Source of the DNA: Polyangiaceae bacterium
GTDB taxonomy: Bacteria > Myxococcota_A > Polyangia > Polyangiales > Polyangiaceae
Assembly (NCBI GenBank): GCA_022842465.1
Contig: JALHPN010000021.1
Span: forward strand, 1 to 63,027
Direction: 5' to 3'
Length of the DNA stretch: 63,027 nt
Part shown: piece after piece, positions 16,098 to 24,164 of the stretch
Layout of the letters: each line of letters opens with the position of its first letter
Position numbering within the stretch: the stretch's first letter is position 1
Notes under the pieces: model-generated
Told to the model about the DNA's origin: nothing
What the model saw: the letters and a program-made list of their open reading frames with translations, nothing else
Databases searched by the model: none
Made by a program: the position numbers and the translations under genes

Positions 16098-17039
16098 TCA
16101 GGGCTTCAGCGCCTGGGCGCGCGCCTTCGCCTCCTTCTGGAGCGCGGCGACGTCCTTCTTCGTCGTGACGGTGATCTCCGCGCCGGTCGGGATGTCCTTC
16201 ACGACCACGGTCGTCTCGCCCTCGACGACGACGGGGCACCGACCGAGGCCGCCCCCGCCCTTGCCTTCCCCGTTGTGCTCGGGCTTCGTCGCATCGGCCA
16301 TCTTCGCGACGCTCGCCGTGTGAGAGGCGCGGTCGCGGATGTCCTTCAGCGCGTCGGCAGGCCCCGTGACGGTGACGACGACGCCGTCCTTCACGTCCTT
16401 CACCTCCGTCTTCGCGCCCGTCACGGTGCTCGGGCAGTTGGCCATCCGCTGCGCGCCCGCGCCCTCGGCGCCGGGGCTCTTCGCCTCGCGGTCCCGCTCG
16501 CGCGTCTCGCGCCGGAGCCAGTCGACCTCGGCGGCGTCCTTCGCCTTCACGGTCGCCTTGATGCCACCCGGGATCTCGGCGGTCACGAGCGCCGTGTTGC
16601 GCATGACGATCGTGCAGCGCCCGTAGCGCCCCCCACCTTCGCCGTGGCCCGAGTGCTTCACGCCCGCGTCGACCTCCGCGCGGTCGGCCTCGACGAGCTT
16701 CTTCGCACGCGCTCGGATGTCGGCGACGAGCGCGTCGTCCTTGCCCGTGACGGAGACCTCGACGCCCCCCGGGATGTCCTTCAGCGCGACGACCGCGTTC
16801 GGCGCCGACGTCGGGCAGTTCGCCATGTCGCGACGCTTGCCACCGCCGGCGTCGGCCGTGTCCGCCGCCTCTGCCCCCGCGTCCGCGGCGGCCGCCGACG
16901 CGCTCGCGTCCACGACCGTCGCGGCGGCAGAGGCGGAGGACGACGGCGTCGGGGGCGAGGTCTCTGTCGGTTTCTTGTCACAAGCGACGAGAGCGAGACA
17001 CGCAACGGTAACAACGGTGACGGCGGTGACACAGCGCAC
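16098..17039 (-). CDS. Lipoprotein built from four related beta-rich repeats
   Basis: The 313-residue product has a lipobox Ala-Leu-Val-Ala-Cys20 and an Ala/Ser/Asp linker to about residue 70. Four repeats follow (about 72-118, 138-182, 199-247, 264-311). Each opens with a Cys (Ala-Asn-Cys-Pro or Gly-Arg-Cys), then a strand, a Val-Lys-Asp-Ile-Pro-x-Gly turn, and a Val-x-Val strand and helix. Repeats 1+2 and 3+4 pair, with a His/Gly/Glu-rich connector before repeats 2 and 4, so a two-repeat unit was duplicated. GTG 17039 is chosen because TTGGAGG sits five bases upstream. The fold and job are unknown. Confidence 0.75.
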   Translation of the reverse strand: MRCVTAVTVVTVACLALVACDKKPTETSPPTPSSSASAAATVVDASASAAAADAGAEAADTADAGGGKRRDMANCPTSAPNAVVALKDIPGGVEVSVTGKDDALVADIRARAKKLVEADRAEVDAGVKHSGHGEGGGRYGRCTIVMRNTALVTAEIPGGIKATVKAKDAAEVDWLRRETRERDREAKSPGAEGAGAQRMANCPSTVTGAKTEVKDVKDGVVVTVTGPADALKDIRDRASHTASVAKMADATKPEHNGEGKGGGGLGRCPVVVEGETTVVVKDIPTGAEITVTTKKDVAALQKEAKARAQALKP

Positions 17040-17128
17040 GTGGACCTCCAACGGTTCCGGCGATTCAATGCGCAAACAGGGCCGAGAGCAACCCTTCTCG
17101 GGAAGGATCGCACGCTAGACTCTGGGTC

Positions 17129-17545
17129 ATGACGACGCAGAAGCCCCCCTTCGTTCTCGCCTTCGTGCTCCTTTCCGGTCTCGGTCTCGGCGCGGCCACG
17201 GCGTGCAGCGACGACGACGCGACGACGACGACGACCGCCCCGGATGCGGGCGCGACGTCGAGCACCTCGTCGAGCAGCGCCTCGAGCACGTCGTCGAGCG
17301 GCGGCTCCTCCGGCGATGCCGCGGCGCCTGCCGACGCGGGCAGCACGAGCGACGCCGGCGACGCCGGGAAGAAGGCGCTCACCGAGCCGTGCAACGGCGA
17401 CACGGAATGCGCGAGCAACGTCTGCTTCAAGGGAAACCAGGGGAGCTACTGCTCGCTCGTGTGCACCGATCAGAACGAAGCCACGGTCTGCGTCGCGCCG
17501 TTCGACGGCACCTGCAACAACCAAGGATTCTGCCGGAAGCCCTGA
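17129..17545 (+). CDS. Small Cys-rich lipoprotein
   Basis: The 138-residue product has a signal peptide with lipobox Ala-Thr-Ala-Cys, a long Thr/Ser/Ala/Asp/Gly low-complexity linker (about 28-85), and a compact C-terminal module with eight cysteines (Cys-Asn-Gly-Asp-Thr-Glu-Cys, Asn-Val-Cys, Cys-Ser-Leu-Val-Cys and others). Such modules are common among surface lipoproteins of Myxococcota and look like Dickkopf/EGF-type disulfide knots. It is divergent from the four-repeat lipoprotein (89 bases between starts). No function is assigned. Confidence 0.75.
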   Translation: MTTQKPPFVLAFVLLSGLGLGAATACSDDDATTTTTAPDAGATSSTSSSSASSTSSSGGSSGDAAAPADAGSTSDAGDAGKKALTEPCNGDTECASNVCFKGNQGSYCSLVCTDQNEATVCVAPFDGTCNNQGFCRKP

Positions 17546-17631
17546 AAAAGACAGAGGAAAGAGCTCGCCGGGCGGCCCTGACCGCCTCGTGACGAGCGCT
17601 TCGGCGGGAGCGCGCTATACACGCCTTCCGC

Positions 17632-18408
17632 ATGCGTCTCGTCGTCGCTCAGAACACGCCTCACATCGCCACGGGCCTCTACACGTACCTGGAGTTCGGG
17701 CTCTGCGTCGCGAGCTTCCTCCCGGTGATGGCCGCGTCCTCGATCCGCCACCGCGGCGATCCCTCGCAGCGGATCCCGGGGCGCTGGATGCGTCGCCTCG
17801 GACGGACGGCCACGCGGCTCACGCCGCTCTGGAAGTTCTCGATCGAGGGCTCCGCGCCGCGCGACATCAAGACGAGGCCGTACGTCGTCATCGCGAACCA
17901 CGAGTCGACGGCCGACCCCTTCCTCTTGTCGTGGCTCCCCTGGGACATGCGATGGGTCGCGAAAGAGGAGCTCTTCCGGACGCCGCTCACGGGCTGGGCG
18001 ATGAAGTACGGCGGCGACATCCCGCTGCGCCGCGGCGACGGCGAGAGCGTTCGCATCACGATGTCGGAGTGCGAGCGGGCGCTCGCCGCCGGGATCCCGG
18101 TCATGATGTTCCCGGAGGGGACGCGCTCGAAGGACGGCTCCCTCCTCCCGTTCAAGGACGGCGCCTTCAAGCTCGCGATCAAGGCCGGCGTGCCGGTTCT
18201 CCCCGTCGCGCTCGCCGGGACGTACGCGATGCGCCCGAAGAACTCCAAGTGGTTCGCGAAGGCGCACGCCTGCGCGAAGATCCTCGCGCCCGTCTCGTCC
18301 GAAGGGATGACGGAGGCGGACGTGGGCGTCCTCCGCGAGCGCTGCCGCGACGCGATCGCGGGCGCGCTCCCCGATCTGCAGGCCCGCTACGGGCGCGTCA
18401 CGAGCTGA
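17632..18408 (+). CDS. plsC: 1-acylglycerol-3-phosphate O-acyltransferase (PlsC family)
   Basis: The 258-residue protein has an N-terminal hydrophobic segment (about 15-37) and the acyltransferase motifs Asn-His90-Glu-Ser-Thr-Ala-Asp95 (HX4D catalytic pair) and Phe-Pro-Glu-Gly-Thr-Arg-Ser (160-166). Further blocks around Pro-Val-Leu-Pro-Val complete the family pattern. Such enzymes transfer an acyl chain to lysophosphatidic acid at the inner membrane to make phosphatidic acid. The length is normal. The end overlaps the convergent Nudix gene by 11 bases. The precise acceptor cannot be told from sequence. Confidence 0.85.
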   Translation: MRLVVAQNTPHIATGLYTYLEFGLCVASFLPVMAASSIRHRGDPSQRIPGRWMRRLGRTATRLTPLWKFSIEGSAPRDIKTRPYVVIANHESTADPFLLSWLPWDMRWVAKEELFRTPLTGWAMKYGGDIPLRRGDGESVRITMSECERALAAGIPVMMFPEGTRSKDGSLLPFKDGAFKLAIKAGVPVLPVALAGTYAMRPKNSKWFAKAHACAKILAPVSSEGMTEADVGVLRERCRDAIAGALPDLQARYGRVTS

Positions 18409-18904
18409 GAGGCCGCGGGGCGGGCATCGGCAGCGCGGCCTCCGACGCCATCGGCACCCGCGGTACATCGAGCGGAAGATCGAAGGCGCCGAGCACCTCC
18501 GGGTGGCGGAGCGGGAGCCTCGCGAGCTCGGCGCGCGTCACCCAGCGCGCCTCGAGGGTGTGCTCGTCCGGTGAGCGCTTCGGGGACGCGAAGGCGGGGC
18601 CCGGAGGCGTGACCGGCTCGGCGACGACGATGTAGCGCCACCAGGCTCCGAGGGGTCCGCCGGACGACGGAGCCGTCCACTTGTGCTCGACGCCTGCGAT
18701 GCCGAGCGGACGCACGAGGACGCCCGCCTCCTCCATCGTCTCGCGGACGGCGGCCTCCGCCAGCGACTCGCCTGGCTCGACGCCGCCCGCGGGCGCGTAC
18801 CAGCGCTGGCCGTGCTTCGCCTCGTGGACGACGAGGAGCCGGTCGGCGACGCGGACGACCACGAACACGAAGAAGTGCGACGGCGTGCTGATGCGGCTCG
18901 ACAT
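18398..18904 (-). CDS. Nudix hydrolase
   Basis: The 168-residue protein contains a complete Nudix box, Gly40-x5-Glu46-x7-Arg54-Glu55-x2-Glu58-Glu59-x-Gly61, in a single compact domain. These enzymes hydrolyse nucleoside diphosphates linked to another moiety using Mg2+ held by the box glutamates. The C-terminal 40 residues are Pro/Leu-rich. It is divergent from a LysR-type regulator, with an intergenic dyad between them, so it is a candidate target of that regulator. The substrate is unknown. Confidence 0.85.
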   Translation of the reverse strand: MSSRISTPSHFFVFVVVRVADRLLVVHEAKHGQRWYAPAGGVEPGESLAEAAVRETMEEAGVLVRPLGIAGVEHKWTAPSSGGPLGAWWRYIVVAEPVTPPGPAFASPKRSPDEHTLEARWVTRAELARLPLRHPEVLGAFDLPLDVPRVPMASEAALPMPAPRPLSS

Positions 18905-18935
18905 GCATCCGTCCTACCGTGAGCACTTCATGCAT

Positions 18936-18973
18936 GCGAGGCATCATCTGCCTCGCGTTCGTGCAAGACTTGC
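18936..18973. promoter_or_regulatory. Two dyads between the Nudix and LysR genes, candidate operator
   Basis: In the 72-base divergent spacer there is a perfect 8-bp inverted repeat with a 5-base spacer (GCGAGGCA / TGCCTCGC, 18936-18956). A second dyad, GCAAG-A-CTTGC (18963-18973), lies three bases before the LysR ATG. LysR-type proteins usually bind such interrupted dyads upstream of their own and a divergent gene, so autoregulation and Nudix control are plausible. Confidence 0.5.
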
Positions 18974-18976
18974 CTC

Positions 18977-19900
18977 ATGAAGGCGTACCCCGGCGACCTG
19001 CTCGATCACGTGCGAACGTGGGTGACGGTGGCGCGGGCCGTCGAGGCGGGGCCTGGACGGGGCGCTCCCCACGTACGCGCGGCGAGCGAGCTCGCGGTCG
19101 ACGTCAGCATCGTGAGGCGGAGGCTCGCGACGCTCACCGAGCACGTCGGCGCGCCCCTGTTGCGTGGTCGCGGCTCACGGGCGTCCCTGACGCCCGCCGG
19201 GGAGCGGATCCGCGCGAGGGGCGAGGAGCTCCTCGGCCTCGCGGGGTCCCTCGGCGGAGACGCGCCGGCCCGAGCCGCGCCCCTCCTCCGTGTCGCGGCG
19301 ACCGGCGCCGTCCTCGGCGAGCTCGTCCCTCCTGCGCTCCGGCGGGTCCGCGCCGCGTACCCAGAGGTCCTCCTCCGCGTGCGGCGCGCCGGCGCGGACA
19401 CGACACGGGCGCTCGTCCTCGCCGGCGATGTCGACCTAGGGGTCGTCCGCTCGGAGCTCGCTCCCGAGGGTGTCGCCTCGACCCGCCTCGGCGAAGACCG
19501 CCTCTGGCTCGCGCTCCCCCGTCGCTCCCTCCTCGCGCGCCGGCGCGGTCCGCTCCGTACCGCGGAGCTCGCGCGCGCCCCGCTCGTCGGGTACGGACCG
19601 TCGTCGGCGACGATGCGGCGGGTCCTCGCCGTCCTCGGGCCCCTCGGCGCCGAGCCGTGGATCGAGGTCGAGGGGAAGGCGTCCGCGCTACGCTACGTCG
19701 CCGAGGGCCTCGGCATCGCCTTCGTCTCGACGCTCGCGACGGGCCCCGTGCCGCGCGCAGCAGGCGTCGTCTTGCGAGACGTGACGAGCCGCTTCGGGCG
19801 CACGAGCTTCTGGCTCGTGTGGAAGCCGGACGCGACGTTCCCCGCCACGTCACCGGCGCGCACGTTCGCCCGACAGCTCGGCGCGAGCCTCGGTCGCTGA
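18977..19900 (+). CDS. LysR-family transcriptional regulator
   Basis: The 307-residue protein has an N-terminal winged-helix region (about 5-70). The usual Phe at the start of the recognition helix area is altered, and the segment Ala-Ala-Ser-Glu-Leu-Ala-Val-Asp-Val-Ser-Ile-Val-Arg-Arg-Arg matches the LysR helix-turn-helix. Two alpha/beta effector-binding subdomains follow (about 95-300). The wing carries Gly-Ala-Pro-Leu-Leu-Arg. It is divergent from the Nudix gene with dyads between. The effector is not predictable. Confidence 0.82.
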   Translation: MKAYPGDLLDHVRTWVTVARAVEAGPGRGAPHVRAASELAVDVSIVRRRLATLTEHVGAPLLRGRGSRASLTPAGERIRARGEELLGLAGSLGGDAPARAAPLLRVAATGAVLGELVPPALRRVRAAYPEVLLRVRRAGADTTRALVLAGDVDLGVVRSELAPEGVASTRLGEDRLWLALPRRSLLARRRGPLRTAELARAPLVGYGPSSATMRRVLAVLGPLGAEPWIEVEGKASALRYVAEGLGIAFVSTLATGPVPRAAGVVLRDVTSRFGRTSFWLVWKPDATFPATSPARTFARQLGASLGR

Positions 19901-19954
19901 GCCCGGCCCTCACGCCCGCGGACGCCGGAGTTGCTCGGGCGCGGGGTCTCCCCT

Positions 19955-20533
19955 ATGAGACTCGCGGCCATGACGTCGAAGGCGATCGAGCCCCCCTCCC
20001 CCGCCCGCGGCGACCGGCCGTTCTGGATCGTGAACGGCGTCGTCTCGGTGCTCGCGCTCTCGGTGCTCGCGTACCTGCTCCTCCTCAGGCAGGGCGCGGG
20101 GGCGGACAAGACGGCGCTCGCGTTCATGCCGGCCGTGAACGCGTCGTTCAACGCGGCGGCGGCGGTGCTCCTGGTCCTCGCCGTCCTCGCGATCAAGAAG
20201 AAGAACGTCGCGCGTCACCAGGCGCTGATGCTCTCGGCCTTCGCGTCGAGCACCTTCTTCCTCGTCGGCTACCTCGCGTACCACTACGTCCACGGCGACA
20301 CGAAGTATCCAGGCACGGGCGGGACGCGCACCGCGTACCTCGCGCTCCTCGCGAGCCACGTCCTCTTGTCGATCCCCGTCGTCCCGCTGTGCCTCGCCGC
20401 GTTCTACTACGCGTTCCGGCGCAACTTCGCGACGCACAAGAAGATCACGAGGTTCCTCTTCCCGATCTGGCTCTACGTCTCGGTGACGGGCGTCGTCGTC
20501 TTCTTCGTGCTGCGCGCCGCGTACGCCGGCTGA
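19955..20533 (+). CDS. DUF420 (YozB-like) membrane protein
   Basis: The 192-residue protein has five predicted helices and the conserved blocks of the DUF420 family. These are an Asn-Ala-x-Phe-Asn motif in the second helix, Lys-x-x-Arg-His-Gln-x-x-Met in the loop, Tyr-x-x-Tyr-His after the third helix, a Ser-His in the fourth, and His-Lys-Lys-Ile-Thr-Arg before the last. The histidines suggest a buried metal or haem; relatives sit near cytochrome oxidase assembly genes in other bacteria, which is not so here. ATG 19955 is preferred; ATG 19970 is possible. Confidence 0.78.
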   Translation: MRLAAMTSKAIEPPSPARGDRPFWIVNGVVSVLALSVLAYLLLLRQGAGADKTALAFMPAVNASFNAAAAVLLVLAVLAIKKKNVARHQALMLSAFASSTFFLVGYLAYHYVHGDTKYPGTGGTRTAYLALLASHVLLSIPVVPLCLAAFYYAFRRNFATHKKITRFLFPIWLYVSVTGVVVFFVLRAAYAG

Positions 20534-20600
20534 GGCCGCTGCCGTGGCGACGCCGCACCTTGCCGGCGCTTCGCGATCGAGGCGATAGTGGGTCATCGCC

Positions 20601-21395
20601 ATGAGCACCTACGAACGCTGGTTGATCGCGAGGGGGAACGTCTTCGCGCCGAGCTCGGTCGCCGTCGCCAAGCTCGTGACGAAGCTCCGCGAGGAGGGGT
20701 TCGTCGTGGCGCCCGACTCGCCCGAGCTCGCGCGCCTCGAGCTACGCGGACCTCGCGAGGAGCTCGCGCGGGCGACGGGAGGCTACGCGGTGCACAGCGT
20801 CGCGAACACCTTCGGCAAGGACGCCGCGGCGAAGGTCCGTGCGAGCACGGAGGCCATCCCGGCGACGCTCGACAAGGAGTGGCTCGACGACGAAGGGCGC
20901 GAGGAGCTCCGCCTGGTCTGGCCGGTGCGCACGTCCGGGAAGAGCCCCGTGAAGTATCCGCTGTCGATGACGCCCGACGGGGCCGTGGACGTGACGCTCG
21001 AGCTGCACCGCGCGCCGGACTTCGTGGTCCCGTCGGCGGAGACGATCGGCGACCTCGACTGCACGTGCAACTGCAAGGAGGACCTCGCCTTCGAGTGGGA
21101 TCCGGACGACGTCGTCGCTGCCTTCGACCAGTCGACGGGCATCTTCACGGAGTGCGAGGAGTGCAGCCGGACGTTCGATCCCTCGAAGCGGCTCGCCACG
21201 ATCGGAAACCCCCTCGACGACACCGAGGACGAGCTGCCCGGCGGCGCGGCGTACCAGTTCGCGCTCAAGGTCTCGACCCCGCACGTCCCCACCGATCCGC
21301 GGGTCACGCTCGCGCCCGACCTCGTCGCTCTCCTCGAGAAGGAGTTCGGCCGGAGCTTCTACCAGGTGGCCGTCGTGCGCGGCTCGAGCTCCTGA
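20601..21395 (+). CDS. Cytoplasmic protein with a Cys-rich insert, function unknown
   Basis: The 264-residue soluble protein has no signal peptide. Its centre carries Asp-Cys-Thr-Cys-Asn-Cys-Lys-Glu-Asp-Leu, followed about 25 residues later by Glu-Cys-Glu-Glu-Cys-Ser-Arg-Thr-Phe, which looks like a zinc-ribbon type metal site. The flanking regions are mixed alpha/beta and acidic. I do not recognise a family name. It is the last plus-strand gene before the tRNA-Pro gene, which is transcribed towards it from the opposite strand. Confidence 0.7.
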   Translation: MSTYERWLIARGNVFAPSSVAVAKLVTKLREEGFVVAPDSPELARLELRGPREELARATGGYAVHSVANTFGKDAAAKVRASTEAIPATLDKEWLDDEGREELRLVWPVRTSGKSPVKYPLSMTPDGAVDVTLELHRAPDFVVPSAETIGDLDCTCNCKEDLAFEWDPDDVVAAFDQSTGIFTECEECSRTFDPSKRLATIGNPLDDTEDELPGGAAYQFALKVSTPHVPTDPRVTLAPDLVALLEKEFGRSFYQVAVVRGSSS

Positions 21396-21448
21396 GGAGC
21401 CCGCTTCCAAAAACCGACCCCGAACCTCGCGCGATCGCGAAGGCTCGA

Positions 21449-21525
<77 letters not shown>

Positions 21526-21826
21526 AGAACCGTAGGCTTCTCCGAAGAGGAAACCGTTCGGCGTCGGCGCTCTAATGCCTTGAGGCGGGCTCCTCCGTCA
21601 ACGGGTTTCGACCGCAGGCGCAACGATTGGGCGTCCGGGGGCCCGACATCCGTCGCGAACGGAATCGTTCAACCCAGCGCCAATCCAGCCGAATCCGCAC
21701 ATCGGCCTTCGCTCCGAGCGGATCTCTGTCAAGCTACACTGTAACGCCGTCCAGCCAGAGCGGAACGCCCCACGGCGCCGCCCTCACGACCCCGACGCGC
21801 CCGACGCCCGGAACCGGAGAACGCCG
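21526..21826. promoter_or_regulatory. Intergenic region with the tRNA-Pro promoter
   Basis: On the minus strand a TTGACG -35 element (21596-21601) and a CATTAG -10-like element (21572-21577) are separated by 18 bases, about 47 bases before the tRNA 5' end. The rest of this 301-base divergent space must also hold the promoter of the receiver-XRE regulator, for which I could not place elements. No further gene is seen. Confidence 0.5.
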
Positions 21827-22441
21827 ATGACCGAGTCGCTCCAGATGCCCGCCGTGAAGATCCTCATCGTCGACGACGATCGAGCGATCTGCGACTACAT
21901 GCAGACGCTGCTCGAGTCGGATGGCTTCGCCGTCAAGACGATGAACGACCCCACGACGATCGACGACGAGGTCAAGAACGGCGGCTACCACCTCATCGTC
22001 CTCGATCTGATGATGCCGAAGCTCGACGGCATCGAGGCGCTGAAGCGCATCCGGAAGATCGACAGCGACGTCGCCGTCGTCATCTTCACCGGGTACCCGA
22101 ACCTCGAGACGGCGGTCGCCTCGATGAAGCTCGACGCGGTCGACTACATCAAGAAGCCCTTCAACGTGGACGAGTTCCGCGAGGTCCTCGACCGCGTGAT
22201 GCGGAAGAAGGGCCTCGCGCGAACGCCGGAGGAGAAGCTCCACAAGGTCATCGGCGACACGATCAGGAACCTCCGCAAGGACAAGGACCTGACCCTGAAG
22301 CAGATGTCCCGCCGTACGAACCTGAGCGTCTCGCTCCTCTCCCAGATCGAGCGCGCCGAGTCGAGCGCGTCGATCTCCTCGCTCTACAAGATCGCGACGG
22401 CGCTCGAGGCCCGCATCCAGGATCTCTTCGGCGAGTACTGA
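21827..22441 (+). CDS. Response regulator: receiver domain fused to an XRE-type helix-turn-helix
   Basis: The 204-residue protein has a full receiver domain (about 10-125) with acidic pocket Asp16-Asp18, phospho-acceptor Asp60, Thr88 and Lys110. A Cro/CI-type HTH (about 143-200) follows, with Leu-Thr-Leu-Lys-Gln-Met-Ser-Arg-Arg-Thr and Leu-Leu-Ser-Gln-Ile-Glu-Arg. Most response regulators carry OmpR, NarL or NtrC output domains; an XRE output is uncommon. No histidine kinase is adjacent, so it is an orphan. Start alternatives are ATG 21827 and ATG 21845; the former has GGAG upstream. Confidence 0.88.
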   Translation: MTESLQMPAVKILIVDDDRAICDYMQTLLESDGFAVKTMNDPTTIDDEVKNGGYHLIVLDLMMPKLDGIEALKRIRKIDSDVAVVIFTGYPNLETAVASMKLDAVDYIKKPFNVDEFREVLDRVMRKKGLARTPEEKLHKVIGDTIRNLRKDKDLTLKQMSRRTNLSVSLLSQIERAESSASISSLYKIATALEARIQDLFGEY

Positions 22442-22477
22442 GTGGCTCGGGTCGCAGCGGGCGCCAGGCGTAAGTGC

Positions 22478-22505
22478 TTGCCAACGGAGCCCGCATCGAT
22501 ATAGT
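22478..22505 (+). promoter_or_regulatory. Sigma-70-type promoter of tRNA-Met
   Basis: TTGCCA (22478-22483) and TATAGT (22500-22505) are separated by 16 bases and end 12 bases before the tRNA 5' end, giving a start point almost at the tRNA. Confidence 0.6.
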
Positions 22506-22517
22506 GCGCGCCCTCCT

Positions 22518-22591
22518 GCCGGAGTAGCTCAGTTGGTTAGAGCGGGCGTTTCATACGCGCTAGGTCGGGGGTTCGACTCCCTCCTCCGGCA
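22518..22591 (+). tRNA. tRNA-Met (anticodon CAT, elongator or Ile2 type)
   Basis: A 7-bp acceptor stem GCCGGAG/CTCCGGC, a GCTC/GAGC D stem, loop TTCATAC with anticodon CAT, and a T arm with TTCGACT form a normal cloverleaf. The G1-C72 pair excludes the initiator type. CCA is not encoded (A73 is followed by CCG). A tRNA-Ile whose C34 is modified to lysidine has the same anticodon and cannot be excluded. Confidence 0.93.
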
Positions 22592-22687
22592 CCGAATTCC
22601 CCGAGGCGGCCGTCGGTCTCGGGTGGACGCCGTCCCCCCGAACGACCTGGCTTCGCGCCGTCCTGACCTCGCGCCTCTCGGCGCACC

Positions 22688-23068
22688 CTACGCTTCGCGG
22701 TACGCGACGACTCCCGGGCCGTTCGCGGCCGACCCCGCGAACTCGCGCATCTCCGCCAACATCGCAGCGAGCGCCGAGGTGTCGCGTGCACGCATCGAAG
22801 GGGACCGCTCCTTCCACCGGCGAGCGAGCACGTCGACGTCGTCGACGTCCGCGAGGCTACGGACGAAGCGATGGGGCACGCGAACTATCGAGCGATCCGG
22901 GTCGATCACGAGAATCGTCGCCGGCTCGTAGCCAGCGCCGAGGACCGATCCGAGCGCGACGAGCTCCTCCGCGTCCGCTTCGACCGAGATGGACGGTCGG
23001 TCCCCTTCCTCCTCGTGCGGCATGAGGGGAGTCTCGGAGTCTGCCGCAACGAACCACCACGTCCACAT
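22688..23068 (-). CDS. Small acidic protein of unknown function
   Basis: The 126-residue product from ATG 23068 has no signal peptide and is rich in Asp/Glu and Ala/Val. It reads as mixed strands and helices (Ala-Thr-Ile-Leu-Val-Ile-Asp-Pro-Asp-Arg in the middle). Codon use fits the genome, and the opposite strand has no better candidate. It is convergent with the tRNA-Met gene. No family recognised. Confidence 0.5.
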   Translation of the reverse strand: MWTWWFVAADSETPLMPHEEEGDRPSISVEADAEELVALGSVLGAGYEPATILVIDPDRSIVRVPHRFVRSLADVDDVDVLARRWKERSPSMRARDTSALAAMLAEMREFAGSAANGPGVVAYREA

Positions 23069-23231
23069 GGTCGGAACTACGTTCGGTCGCGTCCTCGCCT
23101 TCCCGCGAGCCTCCGCGCTCCGACGACGCCCCCCCAGACGGGAGTGACGACGGTGGTTCCGGTCACGTCCTCGTCGGCATCCCGAACCTGCGCGGTGAGT
23201 CGCCGCCATCAGACCCTGCTAAGGAGCGGGC

Positions 23232-24113
23232 ATCCAGCCGCTCTCCCGCCCGCGCGCGCACGCGCTCCTGCACTTCACCGTTCTCCTCTGGGGCACGACC
23301 GCGATCCTCGGCAAGACGATCCGCATCGCGGCGCTCCCGCTCGTCTTCTATCGGGTCACGATCGTCACGCTCCTCATGCTTGCGGTGCTCGCGCTCCGGC
23401 GGATCCCCCTGGGCGTGCCGCTCTGGCGGCTCCTCGAGCTCGGCGGCGCCGGGGTCCTCGTCGCGCTGCACTGGGTGCTCTTCTACGGCGCCGTGAAGCT
23501 CGCCGGCGTGTCCGTCGCGGTGCTCTGCCTCTCGACGATCACGTTCTTCACGGCGCTCCTCGAGCCGCTCTTCTTCCGGCGGCGCGTGAGGCGGCACGAG
23601 CTCGTCCTCGGCCTCCTCGTCGTGGTGGGCGTGGTGCTTCTCCTCCGGCTCGAGCGGCGCGGGAGCGGAGTCGGCTACGCGATGGGCCTCGCGTCCGCGT
23701 TCTTCTCGGCCGCCTTCGGGACCTGGAACGGCAGCCTCGTCCGGCGCGAGCGGGCGGAGCGCGTGACCTTCTACGAGCTCGCGGCCGCGGCGGTGGCCTG
23801 CGGGATCGCGTTCCCCGTGCTCGGCGGCTTCGTCGCACCGTGGGACGTGACGGCCGCCGACTGGATGCTCCTCGGCTTCCTCGCCGTCGCGTGCACGCTC
23901 TTGCCGTGGCTATGGTCGCTCCGCGTGCTCGCGACGCTGTCGCCCTACACGGTGGCGATCTCCGTCACCCTCGAGCCTGTCTACAGCATCGTCTTCGCGT
24001 ACCTCCTCTGGCCGGAGGACGAGCGGCTCACGCCCCGCTTCTACGTAGGGACCGCGCTCCTCGTCGCGCTCGTCCTGGCGAACGGCGCGCTGAAGCGTCG
24101 CGCGACGACGTAG
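23232..24113 (+). CDS. DMT-superfamily (EamA) transporter, apparent ATC start
   Basis: The protein has about ten hydrophobic helices in two EamA repeats and would be 293 residues, the family's usual length. The first in-frame ATG (23376) would delete the first helix (Leu-Leu-Trp-Gly-Thr-Thr-Ala-Ile-Leu-Gly-Lys), which is a conserved EamA feature. An in-frame TAA stands at 23220-23222. Between them no ATG, GTG or TTG exists; an AAGGAG ribosome site (23221-23226) lies five bases before ATC 23232. So either a rare ATC start is used or the sequence has an error in the start codon. Substrate unknown. Confidence 0.72.
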   Translation: MQPLSRPRAHALLHFTVLLWGTTAILGKTIRIAALPLVFYRVTIVTLLMLAVLALRRIPLGVPLWRLLELGGAGVLVALHWVLFYGAVKLAGVSVAVLCLSTITFFTALLEPLFFRRRVRRHELVLGLLVVVGVVLLLRLERRGSGVGYAMGLASAFFSAAFGTWNGSLVRRERAERVTFYELAAAAVACGIAFPVLGGFVAPWDVTAADWMLLGFLAVACTLLPWLWSLRVLATLSPYTVAISVTLEPVYSIVFAYLLWPEDERLTPRFYVGTALLVALVLANGALKRRATT

Positions 24114-24164
24114 TCGTCCTCCGCGCGGGGGAGAACACGTCGATCCGTGGCGTACCACGAGCGC

